A stretch of 16,091 nucleotides of DNA from Acidobacteriaceae bacterium (GTDB taxonomy: Bacteria > Acidobacteriota > Terriglobia > Terriglobales > Acidobacteriaceae): positions 1 through 16,091 of the forward strand of contig JASIJX010000132.1 in NCBI GenBank assembly GCA_030049955.1, read 5' to 3'. The first letter of the stretch is position 1; each line of letters begins with the position of its first letter. The notes under the pieces are model-generated. The model made no database searches and was not told the DNA's origin. It was given only the letters and a program-made list of their open reading frames with translations. Position numbers and translations under genes: made by a program. Shown in pieces: positions 1 through 8,300 of the stretch.

Positions 1-2
1 GA

Positions 3-320
3 TGGCTGATGCGCGATGAGCGAATGGTCATCGTGGAAGGCGCCGGATTTGTCGAAATTTTCTGCTGGGAGACGGAGCCCGGATACGCCGTGCATTTGCT
101 TAACTACACCAACCCCAACGCGCATCACGGATGGATGCAGTCAGTAGTCAAACTGGGACCACAGCAGGTGAGAATAAATCTGCCATCGAGCGTGCGAGTG
201 AAGGCCGTTGACCTGTTACGCGCAGAGAAGAGCACCCCATTTGAAATGCACGGCCAGGAACTCCGCTTCACCATTCCGTCTTTGGACGACTACGAGGTTG
301 CGGCCATCACGATCGTATAG
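3..320 (+). CDS. C-terminal part of probable glycoside hydrolase (GHL6 / beta-galactosidase-trimerisation type), truncated by window edge
   Basis: The reading frame is open to the left edge, so only the last ~105 residues of a longer protein are present; an internal ATG at position 9 is not a credible start because the domain is already running. The visible part has the pattern 'GYAVHLLNYTNP' followed by 'LGPQQVRINLP', a stretch resembling 'VKAVDLLRAEKSTPF', and ends in 'PSLDDYEVAAITI'. From memory this resembles the C-terminal beta-sandwich of hypothetical glycosyl hydrolase 6 / beta-galactosidase-trimerisation-domain proteins, where 'HLVNYT' and 'P-hhh-HEVVAI' recur. No catalytic residue lies in the fragment, so the substrate cannot be read from it. 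It is convergent with the next gene on the minus strand, with 210 nt between the two stops in which I see no clear terminator. An alternative is the C-terminal domain of another glycosidase family such as GH29. Confidence 0.6.
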   Translation, partial: WLMRDERMVIVEGAGFVEIFCWETEPGYAVHLLNYTNPNAHHGWMQSVVKLGPQQVRINLPSSVRVKAVDLLRAEKSTPFEMHGQELRFTIPSLDDYEVAAITIV

Positions 321-530
321 ATCGATAAATGTCCAATCAGTAGCTTAAGCGGCCGCGTTGAATTGTCAGGAATCGCCAGCGGGAGCCGGGGAAATCGGGA
401 TCATTGCTCTCGCACTCGTTGTTGCCAACGCTCCTGGTCAACGCCGCCGCAGAGCACACCGGTGCACGCTGATACTTCTGACTCGAACCACACCGAACCC
501 GAAAATGCCATATCCCCAGGTAGGCGCCCG

Positions 531-3500
531 TCATTCACCGAGAGAAAAGGCTACGCTTATGGTTGTTTTTATTTCTACCGGCTCGTCGTTGACGACGTAT
601 GGCCGGTATCGCCAGCCGCGCACGGCATCGAGAGCGGCTCCTTGTAACATGACGGGACCGCTCACAACGTGCAAGTCTTCGATCTTGCCGGCCTTGGAAA
701 TGGTGGCTTCCAGTTGCACAATGCCGGAGACCCGAGCCTGCCTGGCGATCTCTGGATAGACAGGCGGCCACTTTTTAATCAGAAGTCCCATGGCCACGCC
801 GGGAGATACCGCGAGTGGACCGTGCTTTGCCGCAACGACGGAAGGCGCATTTTGAGCGAATACGCTGCCAATGGAAGCACTGCCGCCCAGACTGCTCGCG
901 GTGGCCGGGGAAAGATTCGAGGGGGGCGGCGGCGTCGCGACCTGCTTCTGCATCATCTCTTGCGATATCCGGGACGGCTCATTCAGTTGATCGTGCATCA
1001 TTTCTGATTGCGCCGAGGTCGGTCCCGTCTGCACAGGCGCCGATTCCGTTTCCGTCGGCGTTGAATCCACCTGCGCCGAGGTCGGATTCACAGCTTCAGC
1101 CGTTGTGACGGTTTCATCCTCTGCTTTCGTCCGCCTGGGCGAGGGCGTCGGATCGTCTGCGTTCAACTGAGTATCGGTCGCGGCCACAGGTGGTGCGATT
1201 GTGCCTTTCACTGGAGCCGTGGTTCGTGAATGGAATAACCAGACCGCGAGAATGAACGCGAGCAAAATTGAACATCCGCCGGCGCCTGCAATGATCCACC
1301 GCTTTCTCGCTGCATTCTGCTTTTCGCTGACTTCGCTATTCAATTCGTCCGGCTGCGGACGAATTTCTTGAAACAAGTTCAGCCAATCGGGCTCCGTTGT
1401 GACTTCGTTTATCTTTTCGACAGCATGAAGCCGGTGCGAAGCAACACTGGGTTTCTGAACTGGCTCTGACTCCTGAAAGCCTGGACCGGCCGGCAACCTC
1501 GACGTCTCATCCAAGCCTTCCAAGTGAGTCTTGGCCAAGGCTTGCGCCGGCTTGTATTTTTCGGTGTGCGGCGGATCGGAGGTTGCCCCCGGCGCGAGCA
1601 CCTTGCCGTGTGCGGGTGAGTTGTTGAGCGTTGCCGGCGCTGATGCCGCGGCGTCGAGCTCGGGAGCTCGCAAAGGTGTGCCGTGCTTCGAGGCCTGGAT
1701 TTTCTGCCAGTCGGTGAGTGGATTCGCCTTCGTGGAATTGGGCGGAGCGGCGCTCCGCATCATAGTGTAGCTTCCGCTGTCGCTCTGATTGAGTGGATTT
1801 GCCTTCGCGGGATTCGGCGGAGCGGCGCTCCGCGTGGTAGTGTAGTTTGAACTGTCGGCCTGATTGAAAGCCACTGAGAAGGTATGCGTTCCCGCTGCGA
1901 CTCTGGGATCGGGGTTCGTCCACGTGACGACCGGCGCAGGTTTTTCCACGATCTTGATTGATACGGTTGCGTGGGAGGCGGCGTAGTTCTCGCTGTCTGT
2001 TGGAGTGAAAACAACCGAGAGGGTATGTGTTCCTACCGGTAACACCTGTCCGGGGCCCGGCGCGTATTCGAATGTTCCAGGCACGGGCGAGGTGGCGCAG
2101 AGCTGGGCATCGCCAAGTGCGATGTCGCTCATAATCGAGTGCGGCGCGGGCCACGCGATGCTTGGGATTGCCTTGGACACCTCGAGCGGCACAGTAGCTC
2201 GTACCGGAGCGTAGTTCGCGCTGTCGGCGGGAATGAACGTTGCTGAGAGTGTCTGCGTTCCCGCCTTCAGTACCTCGCCCAGCGCGGGAGCGTAATCAAA
2301 TGTTCCTGGCAATGATGCTGCGGCACAGAGTTGGCCCGCACTCAGCGGCGTGCCGTACGGTATCGGATCGGGTCTCGGCCATGCGATGGCTGGCGTCGAT
2401 CTCTCCACTTCGAGCGCCACAGTCGCTTGTGCAGTGATGTAACGTTCACTATCTGCCGGCGTAAAGGAAACGGAGAGCTTGTGCGTACCTGCCGGCAGCA
2501 CCGTACCTGGAGCCGGTGTGTATACAAGCGTTCCCGCAACCGATGCCGTGGCGTTGAGCTGGGCCGAGGAGAGCGCGTCTCCGTAGGCAATAGGGGCAGG
2601 CGCGGGCCACGCGATGGCCGGCGTCGATCTCTCCACTTCGAGCACCACAGTGCCTTGCGCAGTGATGTAACGCTCACTATCTGCCGGCGTAAAGGAAACG
2701 GAGAGCTTGTGCGTACCTGCCGGCAGCACCGTACCTGGACCCGGTGTGTATACAAGGGTTCCCGCAACCGATGCCGTGGCATTGAGTTGGGCCGAGGAGA
2801 GCGCGTCTCCGTAGGCAATAGGAGCAGGCGACGGCCATTTAATTACGGGAGTAAGCCGCGCAGGGGCCGGAGGTGCAATTTTGCGATTCAACTGAGCATC
2901 GTTGCCATGACGCTCGTCTGCAACAGTTCTAACGGACCCTTTGAGGCTGAAGCCCTTCTTCTTCTCTTTCAGATCCTTCGGAGCAGGGTGTCCGGTAATC
3001 GCGGCGGCCATTTCCAGACTCAGATGCGATATGCGCGTATTTCCCACCCCGGTTACGCCGTACTGCATCTCGCGGGCAGACTCCTGATCCTCAGGAATCT
3101 TCCACCGCACTGGCCTTCCCAGAGCCTTGACGACGTCATCTTCCCTTACCCCGCCCAGCAGGTGATTCTCAAAGCGGTTGATCACAACTTCAAGGTTTGG
3201 CCCACCCGCCGGAAAGAATTGCGAGATCAGGCGATTTGAATTGCGCAGTTCGGAGACACCGCTCAAAGTGACCAGGTAAACCGTAGAGGCCTTTTTGAAA
3301 AGCGCCGTACCTGTCAGGTCCATCCGTGATCCCACGTCCACGATCACATGGTCGAATTCGCGCCGAGCGATCTCGATCAACTTGTCGATGGCGTCTTCGC
3401 AGCCTTCCATCCCGGAAATATTGCTGGGGGCGGCAAGCACGAATAGTCCTGATTGATGCCTGACCAGCAGCTCTTTAAGAAGAGTCGCGTCCAGGCGGTC

Positions 3501-4163
3501 GGCATTCCGGATTGCGTCCTCGGTCGAGTATTTTGTGGCAATCCCTAGAGCCAGTGCCGCGTTTCCAATAGGGAGAGCGAGATCGACGAGCAAGGTTTTT
3601 TGCTCGGAACTTCCGGAGAGCGCGATGGCGAGATTGCAGGCGAGTGTGGTAGCCCCACATCCCCCCTTGGGGCAAATAAATAAGAGCAGGCTTCCCGCCG
3701 TTTTCTTTACCGGCTCAGTCTTTTCGCAACGAATGCCCGCGGCCCGGTTGAGAGCTTCGGCCACCATGCCCTCTTCAAGGGGTAGGAGCAGGAATTCGCG
3801 GGCGCCCGCGCGCATGCAGCGCACCGCCAGCTTCGTGTCAACTCGCTCCGAATAGACCATGACCATCATCGAGTCGCTCGCTCCGACTCTTTCCACCAGA
3901 TCCAATACAAGATCCGGGTCACTATCCAGGTCGAGTACGATCACGTTGAAGGACTGCTTAAGCAGCCACTCGTATTCCTCAGGTCCTTCAGGGTAACTTT
4001 CAAACTCACGAACGTTTGTTGTCCGGCCGCTTTCCGCAAGAGCCATTGACACGGTCTTGCGCCTCTTCTGGTCCGGGCCAATCAAGGCAATCGACAAGGA
4101 CTCAGCCCCCATCGTGCCAGGAAGATAATTCGTGCTGAAGCCTGATGACACTCTCGAACTCAT
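531..4163 (-). CDS. CpaE/MinD-like ATPase fused to Ig-like repeats, a membrane helix and a TonB C-terminal domain
   Basis: The ATG at 4161-4163 is preferred over one six codons upstream because AAGGAG sits 5 nt before it, giving 1210 aa. Residues ~22-144 resemble a receiver-like domain of the CpaE type (candidate acceptor Asp in 'VIVLDLDSD'; the usual Lys before the last Pro is Leu, so phosphorylation is doubtful). Residues ~158-391 are a ParA/MinD-type ATPase with the deviant Walker A 'KGGCGATT', 'LLVDLALPIGNAAL' and Walker B 'VIVDVG'. Residues ~438-740 hold four 76-aa Ig-like repeats ('YGDALSSAQLNATA...AGTHKLSVSFTPADSERY'), followed by eroded partial copies to ~870. A single hydrophobic helix lies at ~956-978 ('WIIAGAGGCSILLAFILAVWL'-like), then a Pro/Thr-rich linker and a TonB C-terminal domain (~1125-1207: 'YPEIARQARVSGIV', 'GWRYRPY'). 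There is no N-terminal signal peptide, so the ATPase and repeats should be cytoplasmic and the TonB domain periplasmic. TonB proteins pass proton-motive-force energy to outer-membrane receptors; whether this one does is inferred. It is divergent from the receptor gene at 5381. Confidence 0.85.
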   Translation of the reverse strand: MSSRVSSGFSTNYLPGTMGAESLSIALIGPDQKRRKTVSMALAESGRTTNVREFESYPEGPEEYEWLLKQSFNVIVLDLDSDPDLVLDLVERVGASDSMMVMVYSERVDTKLAVRCMRAGAREFLLLPLEEGMVAEALNRAAGIRCEKTEPVKKTAGSLLLFICPKGGCGATTLACNLAIALSGSSEQKTLLVDLALPIGNAALALGIATKYSTEDAIRNADRLDATLLKELLVRHQSGLFVLAAPSNISGMEGCEDAIDKLIEIARREFDHVIVDVGSRMDLTGTALFKKASTVYLVTLSGVSELRNSNRLISQFFPAGGPNLEVVINRFENHLLGGVREDDVVKALGRPVRWKIPEDQESAREMQYGVTGVGNTRISHLSLEMAAAITGHPAPKDLKEKKKGFSLKGSVRTVADERHGNDAQLNRKIAPPAPARLTPVIKWPSPAPIAYGDALSSAQLNATASVAGTLVYTPGPGTVLPAGTHKLSVSFTPADSERYITAQGTVVLEVERSTPAIAWPAPAPIAYGDALSSAQLNATASVAGTLVYTPAPGTVLPAGTHKLSVSFTPADSERYITAQATVALEVERSTPAIAWPRPDPIPYGTPLSAGQLCAAASLPGTFDYAPALGEVLKAGTQTLSATFIPADSANYAPVRATVPLEVSKAIPSIAWPAPHSIMSDIALGDAQLCATSPVPGTFEYAPGPGQVLPVGTHTLSVVFTPTDSENYAASHATVSIKIVEKPAPVVTWTNPDPRVAAGTHTFSVAFNQADSSNYTTTRSAAPPNPAKANPLNQSDSGSYTMMRSAAPPNSTKANPLTDWQKIQASKHGTPLRAPELDAAASAPATLNNSPAHGKVLAPGATSDPPHTEKYKPAQALAKTHLEGLDETSRLPAGPGFQESEPVQKPSVASHRLHAVEKINEVTTEPDWLNLFQEIRPQPDELNSEVSEKQNAARKRWIIAGAGGCSILLAFILAVWLFHSRTTAPVKGTIAPPVAATDTQLNADDPTPSPRRTKAEDETVTTAEAVNPTSAQVDSTPTETESAPVQTGPTSAQSEMMHDQLNEPSRISQEMMQKQVATPPPPSNLSPATASSLGGSASIGSVFAQNAPSVVAAKHGPLAVSPGVAMGLLIKKWPPVYPEIARQARVSGIVQLEATISKAGKIEDLHVVSGPVMLQGAALDAVRGWRYRPYVVNDEPVEIKTTISVAFSLGE
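1716..1865 (-). repeat. Two tandem 75-bp repeats with an embedded perfect palindrome
   Basis: Within the eroded end of the Ig-like array, 1791-1865 and 1716-1790 code for two 25-residue units of the form NQ-D-Y-T-RSAAPPN-KANPL, identical at about 18 of 25 residues. Each unit carries the same DNA hairpin GCGGAGC-GGC-GCTCCGC (1742-1758 and 1817-1833), which codes for part of R-S-A-A-P-P. They derive from the tail of one Ig-like unit ('ADSSNYTTTRS') plus a new Pro/Asn-rich linker, so they are a secondary duplication rather than complete domains. Confidence 0.8.
2397..2852 (-). repeat. Two near-identical tandem 228-bp repeats encoding Ig-like domains
   Basis: The units 2625-2852 and 2397-2624 (first and second in the protein) are separated by exactly 228 bp and differ at only a small number of bases; for example both contain the stretch starting ACGGAGAGCTTGTGCG (plus strand, at 2470 and 2698). 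Each codes for 76 residues. Two more diverged copies follow at about 2169-2396 and 1940-2168, and a fifth copy has lost its middle. The gradient from near-identical to degraded copies indicates recent duplication at the upstream end of the array. Confidence 0.9.
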
Positions 4164-4377
4164 GGTGGCTCCTTGCAACACCTGCAGCCATTCCGGTCAA
4201 ATGTTGAATTGATCGACAGACTGGGGAGCCGAACGCGTCAGCTTGCTCGTGCCCTCAGCAGAAAAAACACGTGAGGGGCGTTGCTTCCGTGGGGAGAAAA
4301 ATTCAATGCGACCGTAACCTGGAGCAGTGTCGCAAAAGGTACCTTGAAACTAGATTCTATGTTTCGTATTGGTCCCC

Positions 4378-4406
4378 ATTATATAAATGGCCTTGCTCAA
4401 TAACCA
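4378..4406 (-). promoter_or_regulatory. Candidate sigma-70-type promoter for the ATPase-Ig-TonB gene
   Basis: On the minus strand a perfect TATAAT lies at 4378-4383. Exactly 17 bp upstream (4401-4406) is TGGTTA, which matches the -35 consensus TTGACA at only three of six positions. Transcription would start near 4371, giving a leader of about 208 nt before the ATG at 4163. I recognise no riboswitch in that leader (4164-4370). The -10 is convincing in a GC-rich genome; the -35 is weak. Confidence 0.4.
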
Positions 4407-4439
4407 TAAGTAAGCGTTACCAAAGTTTGGTTTGTTGCC

Positions 4440-4965
4440 GGCCATTCTGGTCGGCAACTCTTCCCTTTGCTGGTTTTTCGCCAAGTATACGAATGTGCTG
4501 TCGGGTCGCCTGACCTTGTCGATTATTCGCGAACCGAGAGACGAACCGGCCGCGCCTCAGAGAATAAGATCGCGCTTTTCTTGTCACAGGCCCCTCTTTC
4601 GTTTCTGCCTCGGTTGTCCCCGGCGGTACCTTCGCGATCGTGTCCCATCGATCCGATTCCAGCCAGCTCGGGCCGACGCGCGCGTAGCTCGAATCCTTCA
4701 GCCCGTACGCCGTTGTGATCAGGTTCGCTATGGTTGCCTGCCACACGATGTATCGCCCGTTTTCGAGAAACGCCCCTTCGAAAAAGAGAAAACGCCGTGG
4801 CGGACTCGGGTGAATATCGGCAATCTCGAACTTGACCGCCTTCGCAGCCGCCGGAGTCGCAGGGTCTGCGCCGTTCCGGCCTGAGTCGTCGTTGACGGAG
4901 TGGATTGTTCGAAGGCCGGCCCGGCCAGAGCCGCAAATAAAACGTCTCTGCAAGCATTCGCACCT
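4440..4965 (-). pseudogene. Frameshifted and truncated TIGR03435-family gene
   Basis: In one minus-strand frame (about 4850 down to 4590) the translation reads 'VKFEIADIHPSPP', '..GRYIVWQATIANLITTAYGL', 'GPSWLESDRWDTIAKVPPGTT'. This is the signature order of TIGR03435, a family of secreted proteins of unknown function expanded in Acidobacteria ('FEVASIKPS', 'GR....ATL..LI..AYG', 'GGPSWLDSDRFD..AK.P'). Upstream, a signal-peptide-like stretch ('VLFAALAGPAFEQSTPSTTTQ') is in a different frame at about 4950-4865. Downstream, the expected 'LLADRF-L-V' and 'VY-L--AK' segments appear only as weak echoes in the other two frames ('RPVRLSVRE' then stop, and 'FVYLAKNQQ'). The rest of the family's ~250-300 residues is missing. 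So at least two frameshifts and a 3' loss are visible. The promoter of the next gene begins right after the remnant. Confidence 0.7.
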
Positions 4966-5380
4966 CAAGACAACCTCCAGTCAAAACCACCAGAATCGGA
5001 TTTTGAAACTCAAAGCAGCCGTGCCGCCGTACGTGAAGCTTCGCAAACCCAACCCCGTTCCCCGCTTTTCCGCTTGCCGTACCGCTGCAATGCGTCCCGC
5101 AATAGTTAATTGAATGCCGTCCTGTGACACGCCACAATCTTCGGTTCTTATGTACTCGGTAGATGCCAGAATGGGCTCGACCGTCAGTTGATATGTTACG
5201 ATTGTCCGACTTTGAAGGGCGCCGCCTTTTTGTAGCAAAGATGCCAGTCCTGACATCCTTTGCCTGCAACCGGCGGATTCGCCAGCACCTGTTCGTAAGG
5301 GGAGGCACGTCGCGCACGTCATTGCAGGATAAGAGCCTGTGCGCTTGATCGACAACCTAATTCAAGCAAGGAGCTTCAGG
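4966..5380. other. Gene-free stretch upstream of the TonB-dependent receptor
   Basis: About 415 nt without a supportable gene. It should hold the promoter of the receptor-sulfatase operon, but I found no pair of good -35 and -10 boxes. The only clear signal is AAGGAG at 5368-5373, 7 nt before the receptor ATG. Long minus-strand frames here have no recognisable protein pattern. Confidence 0.5.
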
Positions 5381-8300
5381 ATGGCCGCTCAAATGGAATT
5401 CAAAGTAAACGTCTACAATGCCGCCGCTCGCCAATTTCACGCCAGCCCACTGCTCTTTGCAAAGAAGCTGTGTTTGGCGTTCGCGCTTCTTCTCTTCTCG
5501 CTTGCCCCGCTGTCCATCCGCGGTCAGGTCGATACCGGTGCAATTGTAGGCAGTGTTCAGGATTCGACGGGCGCGGCCATTCCCGGCGCCACCGTGACGG
5601 CTACCAATGAGGGAACCGGCATTCAACATACAGCCACGAGTGATGCCGCCGGCGAATACACGATCAGTCCACTGCAACTCGGCTCTTACACCCTGACATT
5701 CGAGCGGCAAGGTTTTAAGACCAGCGTGCAACAGCACATCGAAGTGACAATCCAGTCGCAACTCAAGGTGAATGTGACGTTGCAAGTGGGCGCCGTAAAC
5801 CAAAGCGTGCAAGTGAGTGCGGCCACGCCGCTGCTGGAGACCCAGACCTCCTCGATGCAGCAACTCGTGGGCACGCGTCCTATCATTGATCTGCCGCTCA
5901 ACCGGCGCAACGCCACGTTTCTCGCGCAACTCTCGCCGGGTGTCACCTTCGCCCAGCACGACACGCGCGGCCTGCAGGCCAGCGGCTCCTTCAGCGCCAA
6001 CGGCCTGGACCGCACCCAGAATGACTATTTGCTGGACGGCCTGGATAACTACTCCTACATCGGAGACCTGGTCAATCAGACTCAATATGCTCTTTTGCCC
6101 CCTCCCGACGCCCTGCGCGAGTTCACCGTGCAGACGAGCAACTACTCGGCCGAATTTGGCCACTCTGCCGCAGCCGTACTGAATATCTCCACCAAGTCTG
6201 GCACCAATCAGTTCCATGGCGATCTCTGGGAGTTCCTGCGAAACGATGACTTTGACGCCGCCGATTACTTTGCCACCACCGGCAAGCCGGAGTTCCGCTT
6301 CAACCAGTTTGGTGGCACTTTCGGTGGACCCATTCTGATTCCGCACATCTACAATGGACGCGATCGAACCTTCTTCTTCGTCGACTACCAAGGCACGCGT
6401 CAGGTTCAAGGGCTAACTTACGACGAGACAGTGCCTACACTGACCGAGCACAACGGCTTGGCTACAGCCAGGACGAACGGTTGGAACCTGCAGGACCTGA
6501 TTTCGCAGCAGACCGGCACAACCTCCGACTTGCTCAACCGGTCCTTCCCCAAAGGCACAGTCTTCGATCCTCAAACTACTCGCGCGGTCACCAAAGGAAC
6601 TCCCGATTCGGTGACAGGCCTTTCGCCGACAGCGAGCGGATTTGTTCGTGATCCGTTTTACACGGGATCGCTCAGTGGGATGACCAACTTCACAAGCTCG
6701 GCTGCGATCGCTCAAATGAACCAGATACCTGCGTCGAGATTGGACCCGGTCGCGGTGGCCATTCTGAGTCTTTATCCCGCGCCGACAAATTCCAGCTTCA
6801 CGGGAAACTTCATCGATAGTCCCAACAACACCATGAGCGTCAATGGTGGGGACGCACGTTTGGATCAGCAATTCGGAACATCGAACTCCATGTTCTTCCG
6901 TTACGGCTATCAGTTTACGAACCAGTTTCAGGCATCGCCTTTCCCCGGCGTTGCCGACGGCGCTCCCTCACGGCCAGGCACAGGCTATACCGAAGCGCAA
7001 AACGGCGCCTTGGGCTGGACCCATATCTTCAACCCAAAAATCATCAACGAGGCTCGGTTAGGCTATACCCGCATCTTCGACAAGCGCTTTCAATTCGACG
7101 CTTTGAAGATGGGAATTCCCGCGCAGTATGGAATTCCGGGCATTCCCCAGGTTTCAGAAAACGGCGGATTGCCCCTGTTCAATTTCAATGAATTGTCGGC
7201 TCTCGGGGCGGCCAACACCATTCCGAGCGACAAGGCCAGCGATGTCTGGCAGGTTGCGGAAAACGTAACGCTGGATCGCGGACGCAACCAGATTCGCACC
7301 GGGTTTGCGTTTCAACGCATCGCTTACCCCGAAGCAACGCCATCCCAGCCACGCGGCAACTTCACCAGCAACGGAATCTACACCTCGGTGGTGAACAACA
7401 CCGACCCCTCGACGGATCGCGCGCAGGCGGTGATTCTCCCACAGGTCTCTCCATACAATGCCCAGCAGAATTACCTGGGAGAAGCCGAAAGCGTCACCGC
7501 CAGCAGCTTTCCACCCACCTTTTACCCGATTCGCAGCAACTATGGCGCGTACTTTGAAGACAACCTGCGCGCGACCAGCAACCTGACCTTAGACCTGGGC
7601 GTACGTTACGAGTACATCGGCGATCCTTCTGAGAGAAATGGGCATTTCGGCAACCTGGTTCCGGCCGCGACGGGGGACTCGCCCGATGGACTGACTCACT
7701 ACTATGTACCGGAGCAGAATATAAGCCAACTGCCGGCGGACTTTCTCGCTGTTCTTACTGCCAACAATATTGTGCTCACTCCCGTTTCCGGTACCGCGAT
7801 CGGATACGCGCAGACCAAGAATTTTGCTCCGCGCGTCGGTTTTGCCTTTCAGCCATCGCCCAAAACGGCGATCCGCGGCGGATATGGCGTCTTTTACCAA
7901 GGGTTGGAAAACCGCGGCATATCTACAGCTGTATTCATCAGTTTCCCCTTCCAGGTCTCGGAGAGCTACGCCGATCAAAGTGCGGTTGAGGCGATTATCG
8001 CCAACAAAACCGCTGACACAACTCCGGAAGGAACTGTAGGCGCGATCGACGAAGGGCTTAGCAACGTACCGCTTACTCCGGCACAAGCGACAGTGAGCAG
8101 CCTTCAGTTGGAGGGAGAACCCCGCCATCCGAAGACAACGTATGTGCAGTCCTATAACCTTCAGATGCAATATCAGATCGTACCCTCGACGATGCTGTTT
8201 GCGGGTTATGTAGGTGATAGCGCGCGGCACGTGCAGTCGAATATCGATACAAATGCGACATCGCAAATTACCGCCCCGACCACGGCGGCAAGCTCGATTA

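Noticed and set aside
2331..3239. 302-residue open frame on the plus strand with internal repeats
   Set aside because: The repeats mirror the Ig-like DNA repeats of the minus-strand gene; the product is Arg-rich with no family pattern.
4523..5355. Overlapping minus-strand frames of 264 and 124 residues upstream of and across the TIGR03435 relic
   Set aside because: No recognisable pattern beyond the shifted fragments already assigned to the pseudogene; Arg-rich composition typical of out-of-frame translation.
5357..6409. 350-residue open frame on the minus strand opposite the receptor
   Set aside because: It lies fully inside the receptor gene, has no recognisable motif, and is the kind of antisense frame that codon bias creates in GC-rich genes.
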